Below, piece after piece: positions 51,413 to 59,488 of a DNA stretch of 64,000 nucleotides. A model generated the notes under the pieces. That model saw only the letters and a list, made by a program, of their open reading frames with translations. It made no database searches and was not told the DNA's origin. Location of the stretch: positions 310,001 to 374,000 of the forward strand of contig NZ_LUVZ01000034.1 of the NCBI RefSeq assembly GCF_001593385.1, read 5' to 3'. Position 1 is the stretch's first letter. Each line of letters opens with the position of its first letter. Origin of the DNA: Chryseobacterium cucumeris (GTDB lineage: Bacteria > Bacteroidota > Bacteroidia > Flavobacteriales > Weeksellaceae). Made by a program: the position numbers and the translations under genes.

Positions 51413-51484
51413 TGACCGCAGAAGGATTCGAACCCTCACTGTCGGAGCCGAAATCCGAAGTTCTATCCATTAAACTATGCAGCC
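51413..51484 (-). tRNA. tRNA-Arg, anticodon UCG
   Basis: 72 bases fold as a cloverleaf. The acceptor GGCTGCA pairs with TGCGGTC (two G-T wobbles), discriminator A. The D-arm is GTTT/GAAC, the anticodon stem TCGGA/TCCGA with loop TTTCGGC (anticodon TCG), and the T-arm GAGGG/CCTTC with loop TTCGAAT. It reads CGA, and with wobble perhaps other CGN codons. The CCA end is not encoded. It lies 70 bases beyond the leftward envelope operon, with a hairpin between, and has its own terminator. Confidence 0.95.
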
Positions 51485-51501
51485 ATATTCATAAGTAATG
51501 A

Positions 51502-51537
51502 ATGATAAGTAATAAGTAATACCTGATTACTTATCAT
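51502..51537. repeat. 12-base inverted repeat between barrel gene and tRNA
   Basis: ATGATAAGTAAT (51502-51513) and ATTACTTATCAT (51526-51537) are exact complements; the spacer begins with another AAGTAAT, so AAGTAAT occurs repeatedly. It lies between the stop of the barrel gene (51554) and the tRNA. Without a T-run it is more likely an mRNA 3'-end or processing structure than a terminator. Confidence 0.6.
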
Positions 51538-51553
51538 CATTGCCTTTCATGTT

Positions 51554-53317
51554 TTAGAAAGTAATTTTCACTCCTCCCAGAATCTGTGCACCCAGGACTT
51601 TATATCCTTTGTACGTCTGGTATTTTGAGCTCAGAAGATTATTTCCGAGTGCGAAAATACTGAAATTTTTGTGAATTTTATACTCTGCAGAAAGATTTAA
51701 ATCAGCATATCCACCTACTTTATCGTTTGTATTCTCCGTAGATTGGTAAATTACATTCGGAGCACCTACTCCTTCAATCGCATAAGAGTTTGTCGTTCTG
51801 TCACTTGCAAAGATTCCTTTAAATCCTAACAGTAGCTTTTTGTCAAGCATTGTATATTTTGCCCCGATGCTTGCATTGAATAAAGGAACGTTATAAATAT
51901 TTTCATAGTTCTTAAGATCATACTTTGTAAACCTTAACTCTCCATCAATAATAAGATTGGCCAATGGGAAATATTGTACACTCCCTTTGATATCACTTAC
52001 GTTTCCATCATCATACACTGCAGAGAATGTATTGGCAAAATTATATGCAGAACGGTTTACAGATGTATTATCGAAAAGACCGTTGGCCTTGAAGAACATA
52101 ATATCTCTCATCTTTCCATAACCTGCAGAGAAGTCGTATTTCAACGTTTCATCAATATCTCCTCTCAATCCTACATAAAAATGATATTTCGTCTCCGTTG
52201 GCTTTAAAAACTGGTCAGAAAGGATGAATGGATTCGTCTGCAACATATCTCCATAGGTATTCAGCTTCAGACCTCCGTCTACCCCTCCGTAGAATTTAAA
52301 TTCTTTGGCAGCTGCAAACTGGAACTCCGCCTGCGGGAACCAATACGTTTTATTGTTTTTCTGCTGAGAAACCAGTTCTGCTGAATTTTTAGCATTCAGG
52401 AAAGAGAATGAAGATCCTAACATCAAATAAGAATCTCCTTTGCTGAATGTTACTTTCGGGGTAAGGCTGGTATTGAAGAAGTTGGAAGAGTTTTTATCTC
52501 TGATGGCAAAATCTGTCTTCACAGCATCCAATCCTACTCCCAAATCTGCATTCAGGTTGATTCCTGATTTTCCTAATTCAACAGCATGCTTGGAGAAGTT
52601 TGCAAGAATGGAAACCTGGTTTTCCGAAGCATCAAAATGATCTTTCAGGAATGATGATTTTACCCTTACATCATTTAAGATTTCATTGGAATAAAAATCA
52701 TAGTACCCGTTTACTTTAAACTGATTTACTTTTTGTTTCAGATCAAGCTCTCCTGTAGGCTGCATGGCGTAGATTCCATAGTAATTATAGCTGTCTAAAC
52801 CATATTCAGCGTTAAGGTTAAACTTCCCCTTTTCTCCGTAAGAGTTTAAGAAAGCTCCGATATTAGCAGAAGTCTGCCCGGATTTCCAGTCATAATCTTT
52901 TTTAAGACCATTCGTAGACAAAACATGAACATCAGCTCCTACTTCAAGCTTATTTTCAAGGGTTTTTGAAACGTTTCCGTCTACCAGAACTTTTCCATAA
53001 TTACCCATTCCAAACTGGAAATAGTTATTCTGAGCGGTTCCGTCAAATTTCGGTGCGACATCTTCTCCCTGAATGGTTGAAGTTTTAAAATCTGAAACAG
53101 CAGGAACATCCGTGATGGTATACTTCACAGGAGTCTGCGATTTCTCTTCCGGCGGATAATTCTTGATGGTTTCCACAGAAGTTTTTTTCTTCTCGATCTT
53201 CTTCACTTCCGGCTCTCTTTTTTTGTTAAGAACCAGCTTTTCCTCCTTGATCTGGGAAAACGCCACCGACGAGAACCCTAAAAATAATATGGATAATAAT
53301 TGAATTTTCTTGTTCAT
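51554..53317 (-). CDS. outer-membrane beta-barrel protein (TonB-receptor-like barrel without plug)
   Basis: 587 residues with a signal peptide (about 1-22, ending AFSQ). A Lys/Glu-rich linker (about 25-75) precedes a barrel of alternating strands (NYFQFGMGNYGKVLVDGNV, FNLNAEYGLDSYNYYGIY, LLGFKGIFASD) ending LGAQILGGVKITF with a terminal Phe, the usual outer-membrane signature. No TonB box or plug domain is visible, so a siderophore receptor is unlikely. It is third in an operon after the TPR protein (53848) and a lipoprotein (35-base gap). An envelope-assembly role is inferred from that context. Confidence 0.8.
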   Translation of the reverse strand: MNKKIQLLSILFLGFSSVAFSQIKEEKLVLNKKREPEVKKIEKKKTSVETIKNYPPEEKSQTPVKYTITDVPAVSDFKTSTIQGEDVAPKFDGTAQNNYFQFGMGNYGKVLVDGNVSKTLENKLEVGADVHVLSTNGLKKDYDWKSGQTSANIGAFLNSYGEKGKFNLNAEYGLDSYNYYGIYAMQPTGELDLKQKVNQFKVNGYYDFYSNEILNDVRVKSSFLKDHFDASENQVSILANFSKHAVELGKSGINLNADLGVGLDAVKTDFAIRDKNSSNFFNTSLTPKVTFSKGDSYLMLGSSFSFLNAKNSAELVSQQKNNKTYWFPQAEFQFAAAKEFKFYGGVDGGLKLNTYGDMLQTNPFILSDQFLKPTETKYHFYVGLRGDIDETLKYDFSAGYGKMRDIMFFKANGLFDNTSVNRSAYNFANTFSAVYDDGNVSDIKGSVQYFPLANLIIDGELRFTKYDLKNYENIYNVPLFNASIGAKYTMLDKKLLLGFKGIFASDRTTNSYAIEGVGAPNVIYQSTENTNDKVGGYADLNLSAEYKIHKNFSIFALGNNLLSSKYQTYKGYKVLGAQILGGVKITF

Positions 53318-53352
53318 ATTTTCTTTATTTGAAAAAAATATATAACGGGCTT

Positions 53353-53844
53353 TTATTTATTGGAAGCAATATAACTGCCTAATAAAGCTTTCCCCGACTG
53401 TTTTGAAAAAGTTCTCCCCAGTCTGAATATATTAAACAGCCAAAGGCTTTGATAAACTTGTAATTTGTATTGATAATTTTTTGTTGCACTATTCTCAGCT
53501 ACATCATAACTGTAAACAATATCATAAGGAAATGCTGAAGGCAGTAACCCGACTGTAATCATACTTCCAATCATTGGGTTTCCGCAAGGAGGAGTATAGG
53601 TTTTCATCGGATGCAGTGTTATCTTAGATACATTGGTACTGTCTTCTACAATTTCATAAATATCAGAATGTTTTAAAATCTCAAATTCTTTCTTAAGATC
53701 CTTATTCACTACAAAAGCCTTTTGTTTTTGGAAGTCAGCTTTTGCGTGGTTATACTCTTTTGGATAGGCACTGTACGAAGGAATGCAGCTCCAGAGTGAA
53801 GCAGAAATTAAAAAAGAATATATGGTAATTTTAAAAACCTTCAT
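53353..53844 (-). CDS. predicted lipoprotein, 163 aa
   Basis: 163 residues. The N-terminal hydrophobic stretch ends LWSC with Cys20; the W makes the lipobox atypical but acceptable. The mature part begins IPSYSAYPKEYNHAK and contains THLHPMKTY-like HPMKTYTPPCGNP with a second cysteine and a hydrophobic SMITVGLLPSAFPYDIVYSY. No known domain. It starts 3 bases after the TPR gene stop and precedes the barrel by 35 bases, so the three are one operon. It may link the TPR protein and the barrel at the outer membrane. Confidence 0.72.
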   Translation of the reverse strand: MKVFKITIYSFLISASLWSCIPSYSAYPKEYNHAKADFQKQKAFVVNKDLKKEFEILKHSDIYEIVEDSTNVSKITLHPMKTYTPPCGNPMIGSMITVGLLPSAFPYDIVYSYDVAENSATKNYQYKLQVYQSLWLFNIFRLGRTFSKQSGKALLGSYIASNK

Positions 53845-53847
53845 GTA

Positions 53848-56811
53848 CTATTTCTTAATCTGTTTTTTAACTTCTTTTGCTTCTGCAACAATTTGAGGGA
53901 AGTCCTTATAGTTTGCAATGATCTGATCACAGGTATAGCTTGCCTGGTAGTTGTCTTTCAGGCCGATATAGTTTTTAGCCATCAATACCAACGCTTTTGC
54001 TCCCCAGAATTCTTCTGATGCATAGTTATTGGCAAGCTTAAAGATCGTCTCATTAGAAGACTTGAAAGCTTTTCCTTTATTTTGATAATAGGCTTTTGCA
54101 TACAGAGCTTCTGCAGCTACTGAAGTATTGGATGATTTTTCAAGAGAAGAATAGGCAGTCTGTGCATCTTTATCTTTTCCTGAGTTCATCAGACTTCTTG
54201 CTTTGATCACTTTCGCAGTTTCAATAACGGCTGCCGAGTTTTTAGAATTAGCAATCACTGCATTGGCTAATTTTTCCGCTTCAGAGAAATTATTTTCTTC
54301 TGCATACAGTTTCATCAATTCCACATTCGCATAGTTTTTAATGCTGATGTTGGAAGAATTTTTAATGCCTTCAAGGTACTTTTTAGCTTCTGTAGTATTC
54401 CCCTGTGCAAGGAAGATCTGAGCTAAACGAGTTTGTGCATCATCCTGGTAATCATTCTGAATTACAGCAACTTCCTGAAGAACAAGTAAAGCTTTAGTTG
54501 AATTGTTAGTCTGATAATAACTTTCTCCTAATTCGTACTTAGCTTGGTACAATCCTTCACCTGTAGGATTCTGTGTCAGATATTTTTCGTAGTAAGAAAT
54601 TGCATTCTTATAATCTTTCTTCGCGAACAGCTGCTTCCCTGTAGATAAATTGATCTCATCAATTTCAGCAGCATCTACATTTACCCCAACATTTCTAGCG
54701 AAAGTCTCATAACCTGAAACGTCTCCGTTTTTCGTAAAGATAGGTTTTGCAGCCTGAACTACTTTCTGAGCATAGGCCGTATTTTTATACTGCTCACCCA
54801 GAGATTTCAGTTCAGAAAGAGCTTTATCATTCTGATTCTGGTCTATATAATTTTGTGCTCTGTAAATAGATGCGTTAGCAATCAGATCTTTGTCAGAAGA
54901 ACCTTTGATTACTTTTCCGAAATAATCATTGGAGTTGGCAAAATCATCCTGAGCAGCGTAGGCTGTTCCTATTTCGTATTGAGCATCATCATAATATTCG
55001 GAATCCGGATATTTTGATAAAAGATTTTTAAGGTTGTTAATCTTCGCCTGTGTATCTCCTTTGAATCCCAGAGCCATTGCTTTTTGATACAAAGTATAAT
55101 CCGTAGCATCTTCATTTTTATCATAGATAGCAATGGCTTCGTTCAGATCATTGTTGGCATAATGGATATCTGCTAGACGAAGTTCTGCATCATTTTTAAA
55201 TTCCGGTTTCGGATTGGCAAGATATTGTTTGAAATAAGTAGCCGCCTGATCAAATTTCTTAGATTTAAAATAGGCATATCCCAAATCATAAGGCAGCTGC
55301 TGTTTTTCAGGGAAGTTTTCAGTAAGAAGCTTTTCATAACGTACAATGGCAGAAGGATAATTTCCTTTTTGGTAATACACCTGTGCCAGCCAGTACAAAG
55401 CTCTGCTGTTGAATTCTTTATTAATATTAAAACCAAGACTTCTTAAGAAATATTTCTCAGCTTCGTCATAGTTTCCTTTGTTGAATTCCTCCGTTCCTAA
55501 TAGATAAGAAACCTCCTGGTCTACTTTGTTGATCTCAGGAGTTGAACTCTGTAATCTGTCAATTGCATTCAGCGTTTCTTTATAGTTTCCGGAATACAGA
55601 TAAGATTTCACCAATAATGACCTCATTTCTGCGGCATTGGCTCCGTTCTGATTTTCGTTGATATAACTTTGAATTACCGCCGAAGGACTTTCAAACGGGT
55701 TACCAATATCGTAACTTAATTTAGCGTACTGCTCATGAGCCAGTTTTTTCACTTTCGCATCATAATCCATCTGATAAGAAGAGCGGAATGCAGAAAGAGC
55801 CTCCTGTTTTTTATCTACAGCCAGATAAGCATTTCCTAACTGGTAATAAGCATTTTGAGCTAAAGCAGAATTACTGTTCAGAAGCTGGTTGTAATAAGAA
55901 ACCGCTTCATCATATTTCTTCAGCTGTGCAGCCACAAATCCCATCTCATACAAATCGTTTTCAGATGGATTCTGCTGTACACTCAGATAATCTTTTAAAT
56001 GCGGATAGGCAGAAGTGTAATCATTCTTCATGAAATAACTCTCCCCAATGATCTTATGAACTTCTGCTTTATAAGAATCTGAAATATTTTCGTTCAACAA
56101 AGCTGTTCCTTCTGTAATAGCCTGATCGTAGTTCTTATCATTGTAATACATCTGTACATAATAAGGACGTACCAGTTTGGAGAACTTATCCTGATCCTTT
56201 ATCGAATCAAAATACTGGAAAGCTTTATCATTCTGTCTGTTGCTGTAATACAAATGCCCAAGCATATAAGCAATATCACCTTTTTGGGACTGATCTGCTG
56301 ATTTATAAGCTTCTTCAAGGGCATCAGTAGCTCCCTTGGAATCACCCGTCATGAATTTTGCATATCCAAGCTTCAGAATATACTCGGTATTCTCCTCTTT
56401 CGAAAGCTGATACTGGTTTACTTTTTTCAAAGTCTCCAGCGCTTTATCGAAATCTTTTTTTGCTAAATAGTAATCTGCCAGTGGAAGATTAGCCTGAGCA
56501 AAATAAGCAGAATTAGGATATTCTTTCATGAAAGCCGTTAACCCATCTTCAGCATGATTTTTCTGAAGAATCACACCGATCACATTATCAAAAAACTGGG
56601 CGCCTTCCTTTTTCGAACGGGACAAATTCTGATTGTAGAAGTATTGTCTTGCATATTCGTATTGAGAAGCATTGTATATTTTGGTCTGATAAAGATTTTC
56701 GGCTAGATTGAACCTGTAATTTTCTTTCTGGGTAAAATATTGGGACTGTTGAGCATCGGAGATTCCGAAATAGATGACCGCAGCCGCTAAAAGTATTTTT
56801 TTTGATTTCAT
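53848..56811 (-). CDS. large exported tetratricopeptide-repeat protein
   Basis: 987 residues. Signal peptide about 1-20 (MKSKKILLAAAVIYFGISDAQ), then TPR units nearly throughout, with many consensus pieces such as ALYWLAQVYYQKGNYPSAIVRYE and YDDAQYEIGTAYAAQDDF (cited in short as AQVYYQKGNYPSA and EIGTAYAAQDDF). No other domain. Periplasmic or outer-membrane-associated scaffold by family; proteins of this form often accompany outer-membrane barrels in Flavobacteriia. First of the operon with the lipoprotein and barrel at 53353 and 51554. Divergent from the CocE-type gene at 57069 across 257 AT-rich bases. Confidence 0.85.
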   Translation of the reverse strand: MKSKKILLAAAVIYFGISDAQQSQYFTQKENYRFNLAENLYQTKIYNASQYEYARQYFYNQNLSRSKKEGAQFFDNVIGVILQKNHAEDGLTAFMKEYPNSAYFAQANLPLADYYLAKKDFDKALETLKKVNQYQLSKEENTEYILKLGYAKFMTGDSKGATDALEEAYKSADQSQKGDIAYMLGHLYYSNRQNDKAFQYFDSIKDQDKFSKLVRPYYVQMYYNDKNYDQAITEGTALLNENISDSYKAEVHKIIGESYFMKNDYTSAYPHLKDYLSVQQNPSENDLYEMGFVAAQLKKYDEAVSYYNQLLNSNSALAQNAYYQLGNAYLAVDKKQEALSAFRSSYQMDYDAKVKKLAHEQYAKLSYDIGNPFESPSAVIQSYINENQNGANAAEMRSLLVKSYLYSGNYKETLNAIDRLQSSTPEINKVDQEVSYLLGTEEFNKGNYDEAEKYFLRSLGFNINKEFNSRALYWLAQVYYQKGNYPSAIVRYEKLLTENFPEKQQLPYDLGYAYFKSKKFDQAATYFKQYLANPKPEFKNDAELRLADIHYANNDLNEAIAIYDKNEDATDYTLYQKAMALGFKGDTQAKINNLKNLLSKYPDSEYYDDAQYEIGTAYAAQDDFANSNDYFGKVIKGSSDKDLIANASIYRAQNYIDQNQNDKALSELKSLGEQYKNTAYAQKVVQAAKPIFTKNGDVSGYETFARNVGVNVDAAEIDEINLSTGKQLFAKKDYKNAISYYEKYLTQNPTGEGLYQAKYELGESYYQTNNSTKALLVLQEVAVIQNDYQDDAQTRLAQIFLAQGNTTEAKKYLEGIKNSSNISIKNYANVELMKLYAEENNFSEAEKLANAVIANSKNSAAVIETAKVIKARSLMNSGKDKDAQTAYSSLEKSSNTSVAAEALYAKAYYQNKGKAFKSSNETIFKLANNYASEEFWGAKALVLMAKNYIGLKDNYQASYTCDQIIANYKDFPQIVAEAKEVKKQIKK

Positions 56812-57068
56812 TCTTCTTGATATAAGAAAATTAGTCTAAATAAGTTAACGAAAATATTAAAAACTTATTGTTTAAGCAAGTTTTAACAGTGTTAATGACA
56901 GTTAATTCTTATTTGATAACAATGTAAATTTTCTCACCATACAATGATAAAATTTACTACATTCGTTTGATAAAATGTAAACAATTTTAATAAACAGTTA
57001 TCAAAAACATATTTTAATTTGATACTTTTTCAACAGCAGCTAAAAACATACCATAAACACACCATCTC

Positions 57069-59306
57069 ATGAAATTTAAGATTCTTTTAGCATTAATTTT
57101 TGTAAACCTCCTGCAGGCACAAAAGTTTTATTTTCCAAAGACAGCTGTAAATGACTCTGTTATATTGGAAAAACAGATTCCAGGACTTGCACAACAAGTG
57201 ATTCCCCTCCTTCAGTCTGCAAAGTATAAACCTGAAAATACGGTTGACCTTATGGATAATCTTTTCCGCTTGCAGCTGGTGGCTCATGATTATAAAAATT
57301 CATTGGCCTCCCTTTTCGAAAACCGTAAGCTCTTTGCGGATCACAATATGGGAGACTACAGATACATCGGATTTGAACTGTATGCCCTTGCAAAAATGGA
57401 GCAAGAAGAAAACAATACCTCATTTTCCAATGCCCTTCAAAAAGTATTTAATCAAAAATACGAAAGCCTTCCGGAAAAACTGATTCCAAGACTGGAACTC
57501 GCTCTTAACGGAGATGTGAACGCATCCAGAAAACTGTTGAAGAATCTTCTTGATAAACAAAAAGATAAGGACAGCATCGATTACAAAACGGCACTGGCTC
57601 TATGTAAAAATTATCTGAATTATAAAACCTACTCCAGCATCAAACCTCAGGTCATGCAGCTGCTGGCTTCAAAAGACAAGGAAAGATTCATTATTGAAAC
57701 GAAAGACCTTAAGATCAATGGAAATACCTTATCAGTCACTATTGTTCGCAGAAAGGAAAACACATCTCCACTTCCTGTTATTTTAACCAATAATATCTAT
57801 GCAGGTCCCATTGATGGTTTCTTTGGAAAGAGAGCCGCTACATACAATTACGTAGGGGTTGTTGTGAATACGAGAGGCAAGAGAAACAGCAATGATGTGA
57901 ACAATCCTTTTGAGCATGAATCGCAAGATATTTATGAAGTGATAGACTGGGTCAGCAAACAGCCCTGGTGCAACGGGAAAGTAGGAATGATCGGAGGAAG
58001 TTATTTAGGCTTCAGCCAGTGGGCAGCCGTAAAAAAAGTGCATCCGGCATTAAAGACGATTGTTCCTCAGGTTGCCGTGGGAATCGGGATTGATTATCCG
58101 GCTCAGAATAATATCTTTATGAGCTATATGCTGCAGTGGATACAATATGTGACCAATAACAAATTTACAGATGAAGCTGATTTTGCCAATGCTGTAAAAT
58201 GGGATTCTATTTATACAAAGTGGTACAAGAGCGGGAAAGCATTCAGGTCTTTAGACACAATAAGTGGTAAACCAAGCAAAATATTCCAACGATGGCTGGA
58301 TCACCCAGGATATGATGAATACTGGCAGAAAATGGTTCCTTACAAGGAGGATTTTTCTAAAATCAATATTCCTGTTCTAACTACAACGGGATATTATGAT
58401 GATGATCAGATTGGTGCGCTGTATTATTTTAAACAGCATCATCTGTATAATAAAAATGCAGATCATTATCTGGTCATAGGCCCTTATAATCATGGAGGAG
58501 CACAAAGTTTCGGATTTACTTACGTGAATGGAAACCCTATTGATCCTTTGGCGAGAATAAGTATTGATGATCTTGCTTTCTCATGGTTTGACTATATTCT
58601 TAAAGGCGGTAAAAAACCAGAAATTTTAAAAGACAGAATCAATTTTCAGGTGATGAACACCAATACATGGAAGCATGTAGCCGATCTTGATAAAATGCAT
58701 AATTCTTCTTTGAAATTCTACCTTCAGGACAAAAAAAACACATCTTCTGTATTTAATAAGCCTGAAACCAAAAATTTCACAACACAAATTGTTGATCTTA
58801 AAAACAGAGACCAGAAAGACACTTATTATAAAGTCAGTAAAAAAGACAGCATAAAAATGACAAATTCTGTCGCTTTTGAAAGTGAAGTTCTTGATAAGGA
58901 TATCATCATGAGTGGAAACCTTTCCGGAGTCTTCAATGTTTCTATCAATAAAAGAGATTTTGATACGGATACTTCCTTATATCAAATTCAACCGGATGGA
59001 AAGTCTTCGTTACTCTCCACTCACATTGTGAGGGCCAGCTATGCGAAGAACAATGAAAAACGACAGCTTCTTGAACCGAATAAAATGGAACAAATCCCGA
59101 TTAACAATTCCTATTTCATGAGTAAAAAGATAGAGAAAGGAAGCAAACTTCTTTTATTGGTCGGAGTGAATAAAAGCCCTAACTGGCAGATCAATTATGG
59201 TTCCGGTAAAGATGTAAGTGATGAAACAGTAAAGGATTCCGGTAAACCCATGGAGATAAAATGGTACAATGACAGCTATGTGGAAATTCCTGTTTATAAA
59301 GACTAA
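57069..59306 (+). CDS. exported CocE/NonD-type serine hydrolase (S15 peptidase-like), copy 1
   Basis: 745 residues. Signal peptide MKFKILLALIFVNLLQAQ. An N-terminal helical region of about 190 residues is unassigned. The alpha/beta-hydrolase domain (about 220-530) has the nucleophile elbow GGSYLG (Ser311), Asp444-446 in TTGYYDDDQ and His475 in GPYNHGG, the S15/CocE triad order. The C-terminal third is the beta-sandwich of X-Pro dipeptidyl-peptidases (SGNLSGVFNVSI, YNDSYVEIPV). Likely an exported peptidase or amidase; exact substrate unknown. It is followed by a paralog at 59489 with similar upstream sequence. Confidence 0.9.
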   Translation: MKFKILLALIFVNLLQAQKFYFPKTAVNDSVILEKQIPGLAQQVIPLLQSAKYKPENTVDLMDNLFRLQLVAHDYKNSLASLFENRKLFADHNMGDYRYIGFELYALAKMEQEENNTSFSNALQKVFNQKYESLPEKLIPRLELALNGDVNASRKLLKNLLDKQKDKDSIDYKTALALCKNYLNYKTYSSIKPQVMQLLASKDKERFIIETKDLKINGNTLSVTIVRRKENTSPLPVILTNNIYAGPIDGFFGKRAATYNYVGVVVNTRGKRNSNDVNNPFEHESQDIYEVIDWVSKQPWCNGKVGMIGGSYLGFSQWAAVKKVHPALKTIVPQVAVGIGIDYPAQNNIFMSYMLQWIQYVTNNKFTDEADFANAVKWDSIYTKWYKSGKAFRSLDTISGKPSKIFQRWLDHPGYDEYWQKMVPYKEDFSKINIPVLTTTGYYDDDQIGALYYFKQHHLYNKNADHYLVIGPYNHGGAQSFGFTYVNGNPIDPLARISIDDLAFSWFDYILKGGKKPEILKDRINFQVMNTNTWKHVADLDKMHNSSLKFYLQDKKNTSSVFNKPETKNFTTQIVDLKNRDQKDTYYKVSKKDSIKMTNSVAFESEVLDKDIIMSGNLSGVFNVSINKRDFDTDTSLYQIQPDGKSSLLSTHIVRASYAKNNEKRQLLEPNKMEQIPINNSYFMSKKIEKGSKLLLLVGVNKSPNWQINYGSGKDVSDETVKDSGKPMEIKWYNDSYVEIPVYKD

Positions 59307-59488
59307 AAACCTTTTCTAAACACATTTCAGCGGGCTTTATGCAATAAAAAATAATAAGATCATTTCATTCTTTACTGATAAAAATTCTTAATTTAGCCCG
59401 CTAAAAAAAATAACCAATTGAGCAATACGATGATTAAGAACATTTTTTGATGTGATACTTTTCATCACCAGCTCAAAAAATACCATTA

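Noticed and set aside
51554..53317. Barrel protein as a TonB-dependent siderophore receptor
   Set aside because: No TonB box or plug domain can be seen between the signal peptide and the barrel, so only a barrel call is justified.
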